From contig NZ_CP043318.1 in NCBI RefSeq assembly GCF_001984825.2, positions 1,798,001 to 1,862,000 of the forward strand: a stretch of DNA of 64,000 nucleotides. The letters run 5' to 3'. Below, piece after piece: positions 32,226 through 42,224 of the stretch; positions within the stretch are counted from its first letter, which is position 1; every line of letters starts with the position of its first letter. The translations under genes and the position numbers were made by a program. The notes beneath the pieces are model-generated. The model saw nothing but the letters and a program-made list of their open reading frames with translations, was not told the origin of the DNA and ran no database searches. This stretch comes from Enterobacter chengduensis (GTDB lineage: Bacteria; Pseudomonadota; Gammaproteobacteria; Enterobacterales; Enterobacteriaceae).

Positions 32226-33184
32226 GATTTAGCTCCTTCTTTGCCTGCGGGCTGCCAGATGCGTTCGCGAATAGTGACCTGTTTTGGCACCAGGTGGTTT
32301 TGATAGAAGAGGTCAGCGGTTTGCTGCTGAAGCGCGGCGACGTGCGCGTCGACGGGCGTAATGGTGGTCGGTGGACGGTGGTTGAGATAGCTCGCGATCA
32401 CCGGCTCAGGTAAGCCCATGGTTTTCGCCAGCAGGGCAATGCTCTCCTGACGCTGGGTCTGGGTCAGCGCGTCGGCCTGGGTAAAGGTATCCAGCACGCC
32501 CTGAATAAATGCGCCGTTCTTTTCCGCATAAGGGCGCGCGGCCAGATAAAATGAGCCGGTCTGCTTCAGCGTGGTGCCGTCTTTCAGCACGCGAACGCCG
32601 CCCTGCAGCAACGCGGCGGAGTAGTACGGATCCCAGATGGCCCAGGCATCCACGTTCTTCTGCTGGAACGCAGCGCGCGCGTCGGCAGGCGTCAGGTAAA
32701 CGGGCTGAATGTCGGTGAACTTAAGCCCGGCCTCCTGCAGGGCGCGCAGCAGCAGATTGTGTGAGCTGGAACCTTTCTGGAACGCGACCTTATGACCTTT
32801 AAGGTCGGCGACGCTTTTAATGCTGCTGTTTTCAGGCACCAGAATCACTTCGGCCTTCGGCTTGGGCGGCTCTACGCCTACATAGACGAGATCCGCCCCT
32901 GCCGCCTGGGCGAATATGGGTGGAATATCCCCCGTACTGCCGAGATCGATACTGCCGACGTTCAGGGCCTCCAGCATCTGCGGGCCTGCCGGGAACTCCA
33001 CCCAGGAGAATTTGGTGTCCGGGAAGCGTTTTTCCAGCAGCTGGTGGCTTTTCGCCAGCACCATGCTGACGCTGCCCTTCTGATAGCCGATTCGTAAACT
33101 TTCCGGCGCCGTTTCTGCGGCATGGGCCAGCGAGGTGAGCGCCATCAGTCCTGCCAGTCCGATGCGGGTTAACGTTTTAAACAT
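32222..33184 (-). CDS. ssuA: Aliphatic sulfonate-binding periplasmic protein
   Basis: SsuA is the periplasmic binding protein of the SsuABC importer. The 320 residues (319 in E. coli) begin with a Sec signal peptide ([24 protein letters not shown]). The mature part shows the NMT1/TauA-type fold: [25 protein letters not shown], then [22 protein letters not shown]. The ATG at 33184 is used because AAGGAGTCGCCC precedes it. It overlaps the ssuE end by eight bases and ssuD by four. Confidence 0.97.
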   Translation of the reverse strand: MFKTLTRIGLAGLMALTSLAHAAETAPESLRIGYQKGSVSMVLAKSHQLLEKRFPDTKFSWVEFPAGPQMLEALNVGSIDLGSTGDIPPIFAQAAGADLVYVGVEPPKPKAEVILVPENSSIKSVADLKGHKVAFQKGSSSHNLLLRALQEAGLKFTDIQPVYLTPADARAAFQQKNVDAWAIWDPYYSAALLQGGVRVLKDGTTLKQTGSFYLAARPYAEKNGAFIQGVLDTFTQADALTQTQRQESIALLAKTMGLPEPVIASYLNHRPPTTITPVDAHVAALQQQTADLFYQNHLVPKQVTIRERIWQPAGKEGAKS

Positions 33185-33752
33185 GGGCGACTCCTTGAGG
33201 CTGACCAAACGCCGGGGCCTGGATATCCCGGCGGTGCAGGGCATGCCAGAAGGTTTCCAGAGCGTTGTCGAGGCGGGTTTGCAGGTTGGGCGTAAAGTGG
33301 GGTTTGTGCTGATAGTCGATGACCTGGGAATCATCGGCGAAAACGCCGTGGAGGATCTCCTGCGCCTTCAGCGCGTTCAGCACCGGCTTGAGGGCGTAAT
33401 CTACGGCCAGCAAATGGGCGACCGTACCGCCCGTTGCCAGCGGCAGCACCACCTTACCGTCCAGGGCGCGTTCCGGAAGCAGGTCGAGCAGGGTTTTCAG
33501 CGCCCCGGAAAAAGAGGCCTTATAAATGGGCGTTGCCACAATTAAGCCGTCAGCGCCGTTAAGCTGCTCGATGAGCGTTTTCAGCGCCGGGCTGTCGAAA
33601 CGGGCATAGAGCAGATCTTCAGGTTCGAAGTTATGCAGGTTCCAGTGGCACACTTCCACATCAAGCGCATTGAGTTTTTCGCGGGCATATTCCAGCAGGG
33701 CGCTGGAGCGAGAGGGGAATCGTGGACTTCCGGCCAGGGTAATGACGCGCAT
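33177..33752 (-). CDS. ssuE: NADPH-dependent FMN reductase SsuE
   Basis: SsuE reduces FMN with NADPH and hands FMNH2 to SsuD. The flavodoxin-like 191-residue protein begins MRVITLAGSPRFPSRSSALLEYAR, with LIVATPIYKASFSGALKTLLDLLP near 69-92. Tyr119 in AVDYALKP should be the pi-helix tyrosine (Tyr118 in literature numbering). It is the promoter-proximal gene of ssuEADCB. The ATG follows TAAGGAGGAAGT. In E. coli the operon is induced by sulfur starvation through Cbl; I could not place a Cbl site here. Confidence 0.97.
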   Translation of the reverse strand: MRVITLAGSPRFPSRSSALLEYAREKLNALDVEVCHWNLHNFEPEDLLYARFDSPALKTLIEQLNGADGLIVATPIYKASFSGALKTLLDLLPERALDGKVVLPLATGGTVAHLLAVDYALKPVLNALKAQEILHGVFADDSQVIDYQHKPHFTPNLQTRLDNALETFWHALHRRDIQAPAFGQPQGVAHV

Positions 33753-33889
33753 ACTTCCTCCTTATAACCAATTGTTTGCTTTTATCTAACATTCATAACA
33801 ATTTGAAGGAGTGTGACACCGCGCGGTTATTCCACTAAATGATTTATCTGCAATTAAAATGCGAAAAAGTGCATAAGAATTAAACGGGC

Positions 33890-33905
33890 AGGAAAACGAT
33901 TGCGC
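33890..33905 (+). promoter_or_regulatory. PurR box upstream of pyrD
   Basis: AGGAAAACGATTGCGC matches the inverted PurR consensus ANGAAAACGTTTGCGT at 14 of 16 positions. It lies about 50 bases upstream of the pyrD -10 box. PurR repression of pyrD is known in E. coli. Confidence 0.7.
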
Positions 33906-33956
33906 TTTACGCTGATTTTTTGCCGCAGGTCAATTCCCTTCCGCGCGCGGATCGCC

Positions 33957-33985
33957 CATAATCCCCTCCCGGTTTGCACACCGGG
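33957..33985 (+). promoter_or_regulatory. pyrD -10 box and start-switching hairpin
   Basis: CATAAT (33957-33962) is followed by a CCCGG start region. CCCGGT (33968-33973) and ACCGGG (33980-33985) form a hairpin just before the AGGAG ribosome site (33991-33995). In E. coli pyrC and pyrD, transcripts begun at C when CTP is plentiful make the hairpin and hide the ribosome site, while those begun further on at G do not. The same layout is visible here. Confidence 0.7.
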
Positions 33986-34000
33986 AATCCAGGAGAGTTC

Positions 34001-35011
34001 ATGTACTACCCCTTCGTTCGTAAAGCCCTTTTCCAGCTCGACCCTGAGCGCGCTCATGAATTGACATTCCAGCAGTTACGTCGCATTACCGGAACGCCAC
34101 TGGCCGCGCTGGTGCGTCAGCATGTGCCGGTAAAACCGGTGCAGTGTATGGGTCTGACCTTTAAAAATCCGCTGGGTCTGGCGGCGGGTCTGGACAAAAA
34201 CGGCGAGTGCATCGATGCCCTGGGCGCGATGGGCTTTGGCTCCATTGAAATCGGTACCGTCACCCCGCGCCCGCAGCCGGGAAATGACAAGCCGCGCCTG
34301 TTCCGCCTGGTTGAAGCCGAAGGGCTGATCAACCGCATGGGCTTTAATAACCTCGGTGTTGATCACCTCGTTGAGAACGTAAAAAAAGCCCATTTTGACG
34401 GAATATTAGGCATCAATATCGGCAAAAATAAAGACACGCGGGTAGAGCAGGGTAAAGATGACTACCTGATTTGTATGGAAAAAGTTTACGCCTATGCCGG
34501 TTATATCGCGGTGAATATTTCTTCACCCAATACCCCGGGTCTGCGTTCCTTACAATATGGCGAAGCGCTGGACGATCTTCTGAGCGCCATTAAAAATAAG
34601 CAAAATGAACTCCAGGCGATCCACCATAAATATGTTCCGGTCGCGGTTAAGATCGCCCCGGATCTTTCTACCGAAGAATTGATCCAGGTTGCCGACAGTT
34701 TAGTCCGTCATAATATTGATGGCGTGATTGCGACCAATACGACGCTCGATCGTTCTCTCGTGCAGGGAATGAAAAACTGTGACGAAGCGGGTGGGTTAAG
34801 CGGACGTCCGGTGCAATTAAAAAGCACTGAAATTATTCGCGCTCTGTCTGCGGAATTAAAAGGACGCCTGCCGATTATTGGCGTCGGCGGTATCGACTCC
34901 GTCATTGCTGCGCGCGAGAAGATGGCGGCGGGTGCGTCACTGGTGCAAATCTATTCCGGCTTTATTTTTAAAGGACCGCCGCTGATTAAAGAAATCGTTA
35001 CGCATATCTAA
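34001..35011 (+). CDS. pyrD: Dihydroorotate dehydrogenase (quinone)
   Basis: PyrD oxidises dihydroorotate to orotate with FMN and passes electrons to membrane quinones (class 2). The 336 residues match E. coli. The N-terminal amphipathic helices ([20 protein letters not shown]) form the membrane-associated quinone tunnel. The catalytic base is S175 in [14 protein letters not shown] (172-185). FMN-binding segments include [10 protein letters not shown] and [20 protein letters not shown]. The ATG at 34001 is chosen over an upstream in-frame start on the basis of AGGAGAGTTC and the family N terminus. Confidence 0.98.
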   Translation: MYYPFVRKALFQLDPERAHELTFQQLRRITGTPLAALVRQHVPVKPVQCMGLTFKNPLGLAAGLDKNGECIDALGAMGFGSIEIGTVTPRPQPGNDKPRLFRLVEAEGLINRMGFNNLGVDHLVENVKKAHFDGILGINIGKNKDTRVEQGKDDYLICMEKVYAYAGYIAVNISSPNTPGLRSLQYGEALDDLLSAIKNKQNELQAIHHKYVPVAVKIAPDLSTEELIQVADSLVRHNIDGVIATNTTLDRSLVQGMKNCDEAGGLSGRPVQLKSTEIIRALSAELKGRLPIIGVGGIDSVIAAREKMAAGASLVQIYSGFIFKGPPLIKEIVTHI

Positions 35012-35028
35012 TCTTTTCTCCTAATCAG

Positions 35029-35067
35029 ACAACCGGGGCTTTATTTCCAGCCTTGGTTGTTTTATAT
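35029..35067 (+). terminator. Terminator of pyrD
   Basis: ACAACCGGGGCT and AGCCTTGGTTGT pair over 12 bp (two G-U) around an eight-base loop and are followed by TTTATATT. Confidence 0.8.
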
Positions 35068-35177
35068 TCCGTCACTGTTGCTTATTTAAACATTATAGTC
35101 TTTTATTAATGGTGTTATAAACGAGGCGGCAAACAGGACATTTTTAGTACAGGACGTTTCGGGGACGGGAGAGAGAC

Positions 35178-35720
35178 ATGCGAATTAAACCTGACGATAA
35201 CTGGCGCTGGTATTTTTGCGACGAGCACGATCGTATGATGCTCGATTTGGCCAATGGCATGTTGTTTCGTTCTCGTTTTGCCCGCCGCATGTTAACTCCG
35301 GACGCGTTTTCCCCGTCGGGCTTTTGCGTTGACGACGCTGCACTTTATTTCTCCTTTGAAGAAAAATGCCGCGATCTAGTGCTGTCAAAAGAGCAGCGTG
35401 CCGAGCTGGTATTAAATGCGCTGGTGGCGATTCGTTTCCTGAAGCCTCAAATGCCAAAAAGCTGGCATTTTCTTGCGCATGGTATGAGCTGGACTCCGGC
35501 AACGGGCGATGCGGCCAGCGTCAATTTGAGCGATACCGCCGAAGAGGTGAGCCTGTTAGTGGTAGAGCCGGGTGAAAATGCCGCGCTTTGCCTGCTGGCG
35601 CAGCCCGGCGTAACGATTGCCGGGCGGACGATGCAGCTTGGCGACGCCATTAAAGTGATGAACGACAGGCTGAAGCCACAGCTGCGCGTCGATTCCTTCA
35701 GCCTCGAGCAGGCGGTTTAA
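35178..35720 (+). CDS. zapC: Cell division protein ZapC
   Basis: ZapC (YcbW) is a cytoplasmic Z-ring-associated protein that bundles FtsZ protofilaments and slows their GTPase. The 180 residues match E. coli length. It begins [28 protein letters not shown] and contains [19 protein letters not shown]. Two beta-rich domains are expected from the family. A GGGAGAGAGAC ribosome site precedes the ATG. It converges on ycbX with a four-base overlap of the stops. Confidence 0.95.
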   Translation: MRIKPDDNWRWYFCDEHDRMMLDLANGMLFRSRFARRMLTPDAFSPSGFCVDDAALYFSFEEKCRDLVLSKEQRAELVLNALVAIRFLKPQMPKSWHFLAHGMSWTPATGDAASVNLSDTAEEVSLLVVEPGENAALCLLAQPGVTIAGRTMQLGDAIKVMNDRLKPQLRVDSFSLEQAV

Positions 35721-36826
35721 GCTTCCAGCTGGACGGACGTTTTCGGTACGCAGCTGCAGCACAAAATGGTTCCGTCATCCCCCACCGCCGATTTCTTCAG
35801 AGCAGTCACTTCCCCCTCTACCAGCTTAATGCGGCAGCATCCGCAAATTCCCGCACGACAGGAATAGGGTACGCGAATACCGGCCTGCTCCAGCTGTTCC
35901 AGCAGCACCTGCTGATTGTTGCCACGAATCACGTTGCCCTGCCAGTGGATATCCACCGCAGAGGCGACGTTCGTCTCAACGTCGACAAACTCCTCCTCCT
36001 GGCCCGAACCGTACACTCTTGCAGGCCCGCGGGCGAGGATCTCAACCTCATCACCGACGCGGATGGCGCCGCTGGAGCGTGGGATCAGGTTCTGGCCGAA
36101 ATCGACGTCGCCGTTGTCCTGCGCGGTGCGGAATGACTGCAGCGTCTTCAGCGGTTCGCCGGAAGGGTGCTTCTGGCCTTTCTCCGGGCTTACCGTCGTG
36201 AAAATGCAGCGGCTGCACGGCTTCACCACGTCAAAAATGACGCTGCCGATGCGAATCACTTTCCAGGTGTCTTCTTCCCACGCATCGGCACCCGTTACCA
36301 CCAGGTTAGGACGGAACTGTTCCATCTGAACGCTGGCTTTGCAGCGGCCTTGTAAATCACGCAGCGAGGCTTCGTTGGTCAGCAGGAACGGGAAGCCGTC
36401 GGCAAAGGAAAGCGGTACGGCGTCATGGCGCTTCACGCGACGCGTCAGTTCAGGCCCCACCCAGCGCAGCTGCACGTCGCGAGAGAAGAAGCCGCTCAGC
36501 CAGCGGTTAACCTCATCCGGCGCGATGCGCGCGGTAAAATGATTTCCCCACACTTCCGTTGGCGCGTCGACGGGCGCAAAATCAGCAAAGCGAATCACCG
36601 CGCTGGAACCGTCCGGCGCGGTCAAATGCAAACCGTCGTGAAGCGGGGAAGGGGTAAAGCGAACCATCTGCGGGAACTGGCGCGCGGTAATGAACGTGCC
36701 GTCAGGCTCGGTGACCATAAAAATGCGATCGAAGGCGAATCCGCTCATGTCGGCCAGCGCGTGAGAGACGCCGATGCCGCGCATGGATTTCACCGGATGA
36801 ATAAAAAGCCTGGATAACGTCGCCAC
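35717..36826 (-). CDS. ycbX: MOSC-domain protein YcbX with C-terminal ferredoxin
   Basis: YcbX takes part in reduction of N-hydroxylated base analogues such as 6-N-hydroxylaminopurine, a molybdenum-cofactor-dependent detoxification. The order is an N-terminal MOSC_N domain, a MOSC domain ([20 protein letters not shown], with the likely cofactor-binding Cys) and a 2Fe-2S plant-type ferredoxin domain ([20 protein letters not shown] and the final CCSC). The start is a GTG at 36826 that gives 369 residues, the E. coli length, with GGGAG ahead of it. No usable ATG lies near. Confidence 0.92.
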   Translation of the reverse strand: MATLSRLFIHPVKSMRGIGVSHALADMSGFAFDRIFMVTEPDGTFITARQFPQMVRFTPSPLHDGLHLTAPDGSSAVIRFADFAPVDAPTEVWGNHFTARIAPDEVNRWLSGFFSRDVQLRWVGPELTRRVKRHDAVPLSFADGFPFLLTNEASLRDLQGRCKASVQMEQFRPNLVVTGADAWEEDTWKVIRIGSVIFDVVKPCSRCIFTTVSPEKGQKHPSGEPLKTLQSFRTAQDNGDVDFGQNLIPRSSGAIRVGDEVEILARGPARVYGSGQEEEFVDVETNVASAVDIHWQGNVIRGNNQQVLLEQLEQAGIRVPYSCRAGICGCCRIKLVEGEVTALKKSAVGDDGTILCCSCVPKTSVQLEA

Positions 36827-36863
36827 TGCACACTCCCACAAATGAAAATAAGCCTTCAACTTT

Positions 36864-36891
36864 ATGACATACACGCCATATTAGCTATAAT
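36864..36891 (+). promoter_or_regulatory. Predicted rlmKL promoter
   Basis: ATGACA (36864-36869, five of six to TTGACA) and a perfect TATAAT (36886-36891) are separated by 16 bases, 34 bases before the rlmKL ATG. Confidence 0.7.
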
Positions 36892-36924
36892 GCGCGACAA
36901 TTTTCTAAGAGTAAAAGTGACGAT

Positions 36925-39033
36925 ATGAATTCTCTGTTTGCCAGTACGGCCCGTGGGCTGGAAGAGCTGTTAAAAACTGAACTGGAAAGCCTGGGCGCGC
37001 AAGAGTGCCAGGTGGTTCAGGGTGGTGTCCATTTTGAGGGCGACACGCGGCTTATTTACCAGAGCCTGATGTGGAGCCGCCTGGCGTCGCGCATCATGCT
37101 GCCGATGAAGGAGTGCAAGGTCTACAGCGATCTTGACCTCTATACCGGCGTACAGATGATCGACTGGACAGAGATCTTCACGCCAAACGCCACCTTTGCG
37201 GTGCACTTCAACGGCGTGAACGACGAGATCCGCAACAGCCAGTACGGTGCCCTGCGCGTAAAAGACGCCATCGTGGACTGCTTCACGCGCAAAAATAAGG
37301 AACGTCCGAACGTCGATCGCGAAAATCCGGATCTGCGTATCAACGTCTGGCTGAACGGCGACACGGCGAGCATCTCTCTCGATCTGAGCGGCGCGGGCCT
37401 GCACCTGCGCGGCTACCGCGATCGCACCGGGATGGCGCCAATCAAAGAAACGCTGGCCGCCGCGATCGTCATGCGTTCCGGCTGGCAGCCGGGTACGCCG
37501 CTGCTCGATCCGATGTGTGGTTCCGGTACATTGCTGATTGAAGCCGCGATGCTGGCCACCGATCGTGCGCCAGGGCTGCACCGTGGGCACTGGGGCTTTA
37601 AAGGCTGGGCGCAGCACGATGAAGCCCTCTGGAAAGAGGTCAAAGACGACGCGCAGACCCGCGCGCGTAAAGGCCTGGCGGAGTACGCCTCGCATTTCTA
37701 CGGTTCAGACAGCGATCCGCGCGTCATTGAGCGCGCGCGCAGCAACGCCCGCCGCGCCGGTATCGGCGAGCTGGTCACCTTCGAGGTGAAGGACGTGGCG
37801 AACCTGACCAACCCGCTGCCGAAAGGCCCGTACGGTACCGTCATCAGCAACCCGCCATACGGCGAGCGTCTCGACAGCGAACCGGCGCTGATCGCCCTGC
37901 ACAGCCTGCTGGGCCGCAACATGAAGGACCACTTCGGCGGCTGGAACCTGTCTCTGTTCAGCGCCTCGCCGGAACTGCTGAGCTGCCTGCAGCTGCGCGC
38001 CGATCGCCAGTTTAAGGCGAAAAACGGCCCGCTGGACTGCGTGCAGAAAAACTATCATCTGGCGGAGAAGGCGGCCGACAGCAAGCCGTCCGGCGTGGCG
38101 GAAGATTACGCCAACCGCCTGCGCAAGAACCTGAAGAAATTTGAGAAGTGGGCGAAGCAGGAGGGCATTGAATGCTATCGCCTGTACGATGCCGACCTGC
38201 CGGAATACAACGTGGCGGTTGACCGCTACGCGGACTGGGTGGTGATTCAGGAATATGCGCCGCCGAAAACCATTGATGCGCAAAAAGCGCGCCAGCGCAT
38301 GCTGGACGTCATTGCCGCCACCATCGCCGTGCTGGGTATTGCGCCAAACAGGCTGGTGTTGAAAACCCGCGAGCGTCAGAAAGGCAAAAACCAGTATCAG
38401 AAGATGGGCGAGAAGGGCGACTTTATCGAAGTGGGTGAATACAACGCCCGCCTGTGGGTCAACCTGACCGACTATCTGGACACCGGCCTGTTCCTCGACC
38501 ACCGTATCGCCCGCCGCATGCTGGGCCAGATGAGCAAAGGCAAGGACTTCCTGAACCTCTTCTCCTATACCGGCAGCGCCAGCGTGCATGCCGGTCTGGG
38601 CGGCGCGCGCAGCACCACTACGGTGGATATGTCACGTACCTATCTGGAGTGGGCGGAGCGCAATCTGCGTCTGAACGGTCTGACCGGACGTCAGCACCGC
38701 CTGATGCAGGCCGACGTGCTGGGCTGGCTGCGCGATACCGACGAGCAGTTTGACCTGATCTTTATCGATCCGCCGACCTTCTCTAACTCCAAGCGTATGG
38801 AAGATAGCTTTGACGTTCAACGCGATCACCTGCGCCTGATGACCGACCTGAAGCGCCTCCTGCGCAAAGGCGGCACCATTATGTTCTCGAACAACAAACG
38901 CGGCTTCCGTATGGATCATGACGGCTTAGCGGCCCTGGGACTGAAAGCACAAGAAATCAGCCAAAAAACGCTGTCTCAGGACTTTGCCCGTAACCGTCAA
39001 ATCCATAACTGCTGGTTGATCACCGCGGTCTGA
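36925..39033 (+). CDS. rlmL: 23S rRNA methyltransferase RlmKL
   Basis: This is a fused bifunctional enzyme: the N-terminal half (RlmL) makes m2G2445 and the C-terminal half (RlmK) makes m7G2069 of 23S rRNA, during 50S assembly. The 702 residues match E. coli. A THUMP domain occupies roughly residues 45-155. RlmL has [15 protein letters not shown] and NPPYGERL (N309). RlmK has [15 protein letters not shown] and [12 protein letters not shown] (D615). It lies 12 bases before uup, so the two ribosome-related genes are probably one transcript. Confidence 0.97.
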   Translation: MNSLFASTARGLEELLKTELESLGAQECQVVQGGVHFEGDTRLIYQSLMWSRLASRIMLPMKECKVYSDLDLYTGVQMIDWTEIFTPNATFAVHFNGVNDEIRNSQYGALRVKDAIVDCFTRKNKERPNVDRENPDLRINVWLNGDTASISLDLSGAGLHLRGYRDRTGMAPIKETLAAAIVMRSGWQPGTPLLDPMCGSGTLLIEAAMLATDRAPGLHRGHWGFKGWAQHDEALWKEVKDDAQTRARKGLAEYASHFYGSDSDPRVIERARSNARRAGIGELVTFEVKDVANLTNPLPKGPYGTVISNPPYGERLDSEPALIALHSLLGRNMKDHFGGWNLSLFSASPELLSCLQLRADRQFKAKNGPLDCVQKNYHLAEKAADSKPSGVAEDYANRLRKNLKKFEKWAKQEGIECYRLYDADLPEYNVAVDRYADWVVIQEYAPPKTIDAQKARQRMLDVIAATIAVLGIAPNRLVLKTRERQKGKNQYQKMGEKGDFIEVGEYNARLWVNLTDYLDTGLFLDHRIARRMLGQMSKGKDFLNLFSYTGSASVHAGLGGARSTTTVDMSRTYLEWAERNLRLNGLTGRQHRLMQADVLGWLRDTDEQFDLIFIDPPTFSNSKRMEDSFDVQRDHLRLMTDLKRLLRKGGTIMFSNNKRGFRMDHDGLAALGLKAQEISQKTLSQDFARNRQIHNCWLITAV

Positions 39034-39045
39034 AAGGAAAAATAA

Positions 39046-40953
39046 ATGTCTTTAATTAGTATGCACGGCGCGTGGCTCTCTTTCAGCGACTCACCGCTTC
39101 TCGATAATGCAGAGCTGCACATCGAAGATAACGAGCGCGTCTGTCTGGTGGGCCGTAACGGCGCGGGTAAATCCACGCTGATGAAGATCCTCAACCGCGA
39201 GCAGGGCCTGGATGACGGGCGCATTGTTTACGAGCAGGATCTGATTGTCTCCCGCCTCCAGCAGGATCCGCCGCGTCACGTGACCGGCAGCGTATACGAT
39301 TTCGTGGCGGAGGGGATCTCCGAGCAGGCCGAATACCTGAAGCGCTATCACGAGATTTCGCATCTGGTGATGACCGATCCGAGCGACAAAAACCTCAACG
39401 AGCTGGCGAAAGTGCAGGAGATGCTCGATCACCACGGCCTGTGGCAGCTTGAAAACCGCATTAATGAGGTGCTGGCGCAGCTCGGTCTGGAACCAGATAT
39501 GGAGCTGTCGGCGCTCTCCGGCGGCTGGCTGCGTAAAGCGGCCCTGGGCCGCGCGCTGGTCAGCGGGCCGAAGGTGCTGCTGCTGGACGAACCGACTAAC
39601 CACCTGGATATTGAAGCGATCGACTGGCTGGAAGGGTTCCTGAAAACCTTCAGCGGCACCATCATCTTTATCTCGCACGACCGTTCGTTTATCCGCAATA
39701 TGGCGACCCGCATTGTCGACCTCGACCGCGGCAAGCTGGTGACCTATCCCGGTGATTACGATACCTATCTGCTGGAAAAAGAAGAAAACCTGCGCGTGGA
39801 AGAGCTGCAAAATGCCGAGTTCGACCGCAAGCTGGCGCAGGAAGAGGTCTGGATCCGCCAGGGCATTAAAGCCCGCCGTACCCGTAACGAAGGCCGCGTG
39901 CGTGCCCTGAAGGCGATGCGCCGCGAGCGCAGCGAACGCCGTGAAGTGATGGGCAGCGCCAAAATGCAGGTGGAAGAGGCGTCCCGCTCCGGCAAGATTG
40001 TCTTCGAAATGGAGAACGTTAACTATCAGGTCGACGGTAAAGTGCTGGTGAACGATTTCTCCGCGCAGGTTCAGCGCGGCGACAAAATCGCGCTGATTGG
40101 CCCGAACGGCTGCGGGAAAACCACGCTGCTGAAGCTGATGCTGGGCCAGCTGCAGGCCGACAGCGGCCGCATTCACTGCGGGACCAAGCTGGAAGTGGCC
40201 TACTTCGACCAGCACCGCGCGGAGCTGGATCCTGACCGGACGGTGATGGATAACCTCGCCGAAGGCAAGCAGGAGGTGATGGTGAACGGCAAGCCGCGCC
40301 ACGTGCTGGGCTACCTGCAGGACTTCCTGTTCCATCCAAAACGCGCCATGACGCCGGTGCGTGCGCTGTCGGGGGGTGAGCGAAACCGCCTGCTGCTGGC
40401 GCGCCTGTTCCTCAAGCCAAGCAACCTGCTGATCCTCGATGAACCAACGAACGACCTGGATGTCGAAACGCTGGAATTGCTCGAAGAACTGATTGACGGT
40501 TATCAGGGGACCGTGATGCTGGTCAGCCACGATCGTCAGTTCGTGGATAACACCGTGACCGAGTGCTGGATCTTCGAAGGTGAAGGGCGAATTGGTCAAT
40601 ATGTCGGCGGTTATCACGATGCAAAAGGGCAACAGGCACAGTCGCTGGCGACGAAGCAGTCAAAGTCCAAAATAAGTTCTGAACCTGCTGTAACAAAAGC
40701 AGAAACTGTCAAGAAAACCTCGGCTAAACTAAGCTATAACCTGCAGCGCGAACTGGAGGGGCTACCGCAGCGTCTTGAAGAGCTGGAGGCCGCGCTTGAG
40801 GATCTGCAAACACAGGTTGCTGATGCGTCATTCTTTACTCAATCGCATGACTATACTCAGAAAGTACTGTCAGAACTGTCCGCGGCTGAAAAAGCCCTGG
40901 AAGAAGCATTTGAGCGCTGGGAGTACCTTGAGTCTCTGAAAAACGGCGCATAA
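39046..40953 (+). CDS. uup: ABC-F ATPase Uup
   Basis: Uup is an ABC-F protein with roles in transposon precise excision, branched DNA intermediates and ribosome function. The 635 residues match E. coli. Two ATP-binding cassettes have Walker A GRNGAGKST (36-44) and GPNGCGKTT (352-360), signatures LSGGWLRKAALGRAL and LSGGERNRLLLARLF, and Walker B LLLDEPTNHLD and LILDEPTNDLD. A charged linker lies between them and the C-terminal coiled coil starts after about 555. The gene follows rlmL closely and precedes pqiA by 13 bases. Confidence 0.97.
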   Translation: MSLISMHGAWLSFSDSPLLDNAELHIEDNERVCLVGRNGAGKSTLMKILNREQGLDDGRIVYEQDLIVSRLQQDPPRHVTGSVYDFVAEGISEQAEYLKRYHEISHLVMTDPSDKNLNELAKVQEMLDHHGLWQLENRINEVLAQLGLEPDMELSALSGGWLRKAALGRALVSGPKVLLLDEPTNHLDIEAIDWLEGFLKTFSGTIIFISHDRSFIRNMATRIVDLDRGKLVTYPGDYDTYLLEKEENLRVEELQNAEFDRKLAQEEVWIRQGIKARRTRNEGRVRALKAMRRERSERREVMGSAKMQVEEASRSGKIVFEMENVNYQVDGKVLVNDFSAQVQRGDKIALIGPNGCGKTTLLKLMLGQLQADSGRIHCGTKLEVAYFDQHRAELDPDRTVMDNLAEGKQEVMVNGKPRHVLGYLQDFLFHPKRAMTPVRALSGGERNRLLLARLFLKPSNLLILDEPTNDLDVETLELLEELIDGYQGTVMLVSHDRQFVDNTVTECWIFEGEGRIGQYVGGYHDAKGQQAQSLATKQSKSKISSEPAVTKAETVKKTSAKLSYNLQRELEGLPQRLEELEAALEDLQTQVADASFFTQSHDYTQKVLSELSAAEKALEEAFERWEYLESLKNGA

Positions 40954-40966
40954 ACAGGGATAACAT

Positions 40967-42220
40967 ATGTGTGACCAGCACCATGCCGACAGGCATATTT
41001 TATGCTCGCAATGCGATATGCTCGTGGCGTTGCCAGAGCTTGGTCACGGTCATAAAGCCCTGTGTCCACGTTGCGGGACGACGTTGACAACCGAGTGGGA
41101 CGCGCCAAGGCAGCGTCCCACAGCCTACGCGCTGGCGGCGCTGTTCATGCTGCTGCTCTCCAATCTCTTCCCCTTCATCTCTATGAAGGTGGGGGGGATC
41201 ACCAGCCAGGTGGATCTGCTTGAGATCCCGGGCGTGATGTTCTCGGAAGATTACGCCAGCCTCGGCACCTTTTTTCTCCTGTTTGTCCAGATAGTCCCGG
41301 CGTTGTGCCTGGTCGTCATCCTGCTGCTGGTGAACCGCGTCAGGATGCCGACATCACTGAAAATCCGGCTCGCGCGGATCCTGTTTCAGCTCAAAAGCTG
41401 GGGCATGGCCGAGATTTTTCTGGCGGGCATTCTGGTCAGCTTCGTGAAGCTGATGGCCTACGGCGATGTGGGCATCGGCAGCAGCTTTATTCCGTGGTGC
41501 CTGTACTGCGTTCTGCAGCTGCGCGCATTCCAGTGCGTGGACAGGCGCTGGGCGTGGGATGATATCGCCCCGGCACCGACGCTTGCGCAGAGGGTGAAGG
41601 TCGGCGTGCCCGGTATTCGTCAGGGGCTACGTTCCTGCCCGTGCTGCACCGCCGTGCTGCCCGCCGATGTCGACGTGTGTCCGCGCTGTGAAACGAAAGG
41701 TCACGTACGCCGCAAAAATAGCCTGCAGTGGACGATGGCGCTGCTGGTCACGTCCATCATGCTGTATCTGCCGGCCAATATTCTGCCAATCATGATCACC
41801 GACCTGCTCGGTGACAAAATGCCCTCGACGATCCTGGCCGGGGTCATTCTGCTGTGGGGGGAAGGTTCTTATCCGGTTGCCGGGGTCATCTTTATCGCCA
41901 GTATTATGGTGCCCACCTTAAAAATGATCGCTATCGCCTGGCTCTGCTGGGATGCGAAAGGTCATGGCAAACGCGACAGCGAACGCATGCACCTGATTTA
42001 TGAAGTGGTCGAGTTTGTCGGACGCTGGTCAATGATTGACGTGTTTGTCATCGCCGTTCTCTCTGCACTGGTGCGGATGGGCGGTTTGATGAGTATTTAT
42101 CCCGCGATGGGGGCTTTAATGTTTGCACTGGTTGTGATTATGACCATGTTTGCGGCCATGACCTTCGACCCTCGTTTATCGTGGGATCGTGAGCCTGAAT
42201 CAAGCCATGAGGAAGAGTAA
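40967..42220 (+). CDS. pqiA: Intermembrane transport protein PqiA
   Basis: PqiA is the integral membrane part of the Pqi lipid-transport system that links inner and outer membranes. The 417-residue protein has two repeats of a zinc-ribbon plus membrane helices: CSQCDMLVALPELGHGHKAL with CPRCG near the N terminus, and CPCCTAVLPADVDVCPRCE around residues 224-242, each followed by about four helices. pqiB starts four bases after its stop. In E. coli this operon is induced by paraquat through SoxRS; I did not find a clear SoxS box. Confidence 0.96.
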   Translation: MCDQHHADRHILCSQCDMLVALPELGHGHKALCPRCGTTLTTEWDAPRQRPTAYALAALFMLLLSNLFPFISMKVGGITSQVDLLEIPGVMFSEDYASLGTFFLLFVQIVPALCLVVILLLVNRVRMPTSLKIRLARILFQLKSWGMAEIFLAGILVSFVKLMAYGDVGIGSSFIPWCLYCVLQLRAFQCVDRRWAWDDIAPAPTLAQRVKVGVPGIRQGLRSCPCCTAVLPADVDVCPRCETKGHVRRKNSLQWTMALLVTSIMLYLPANILPIMITDLLGDKMPSTILAGVILLWGEGSYPVAGVIFIASIMVPTLKMIAIAWLCWDAKGHGKRDSERMHLIYEVVEFVGRWSMIDVFVIAVLSALVRMGGLMSIYPAMGALMFALVVIMTMFAAMTFDPRLSWDREPESSHEEE

Positions 42221-42224
42221 GAGC

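Noticed and set aside
39091..40632. A 513-codon open frame on the minus strand inside uup
   Set aside because: Uup is an unmistakable ABC-F protein on the other strand. The antisense frame follows from codon bias in a GC-rich gene, has no ribosome site and no recognisable domain.
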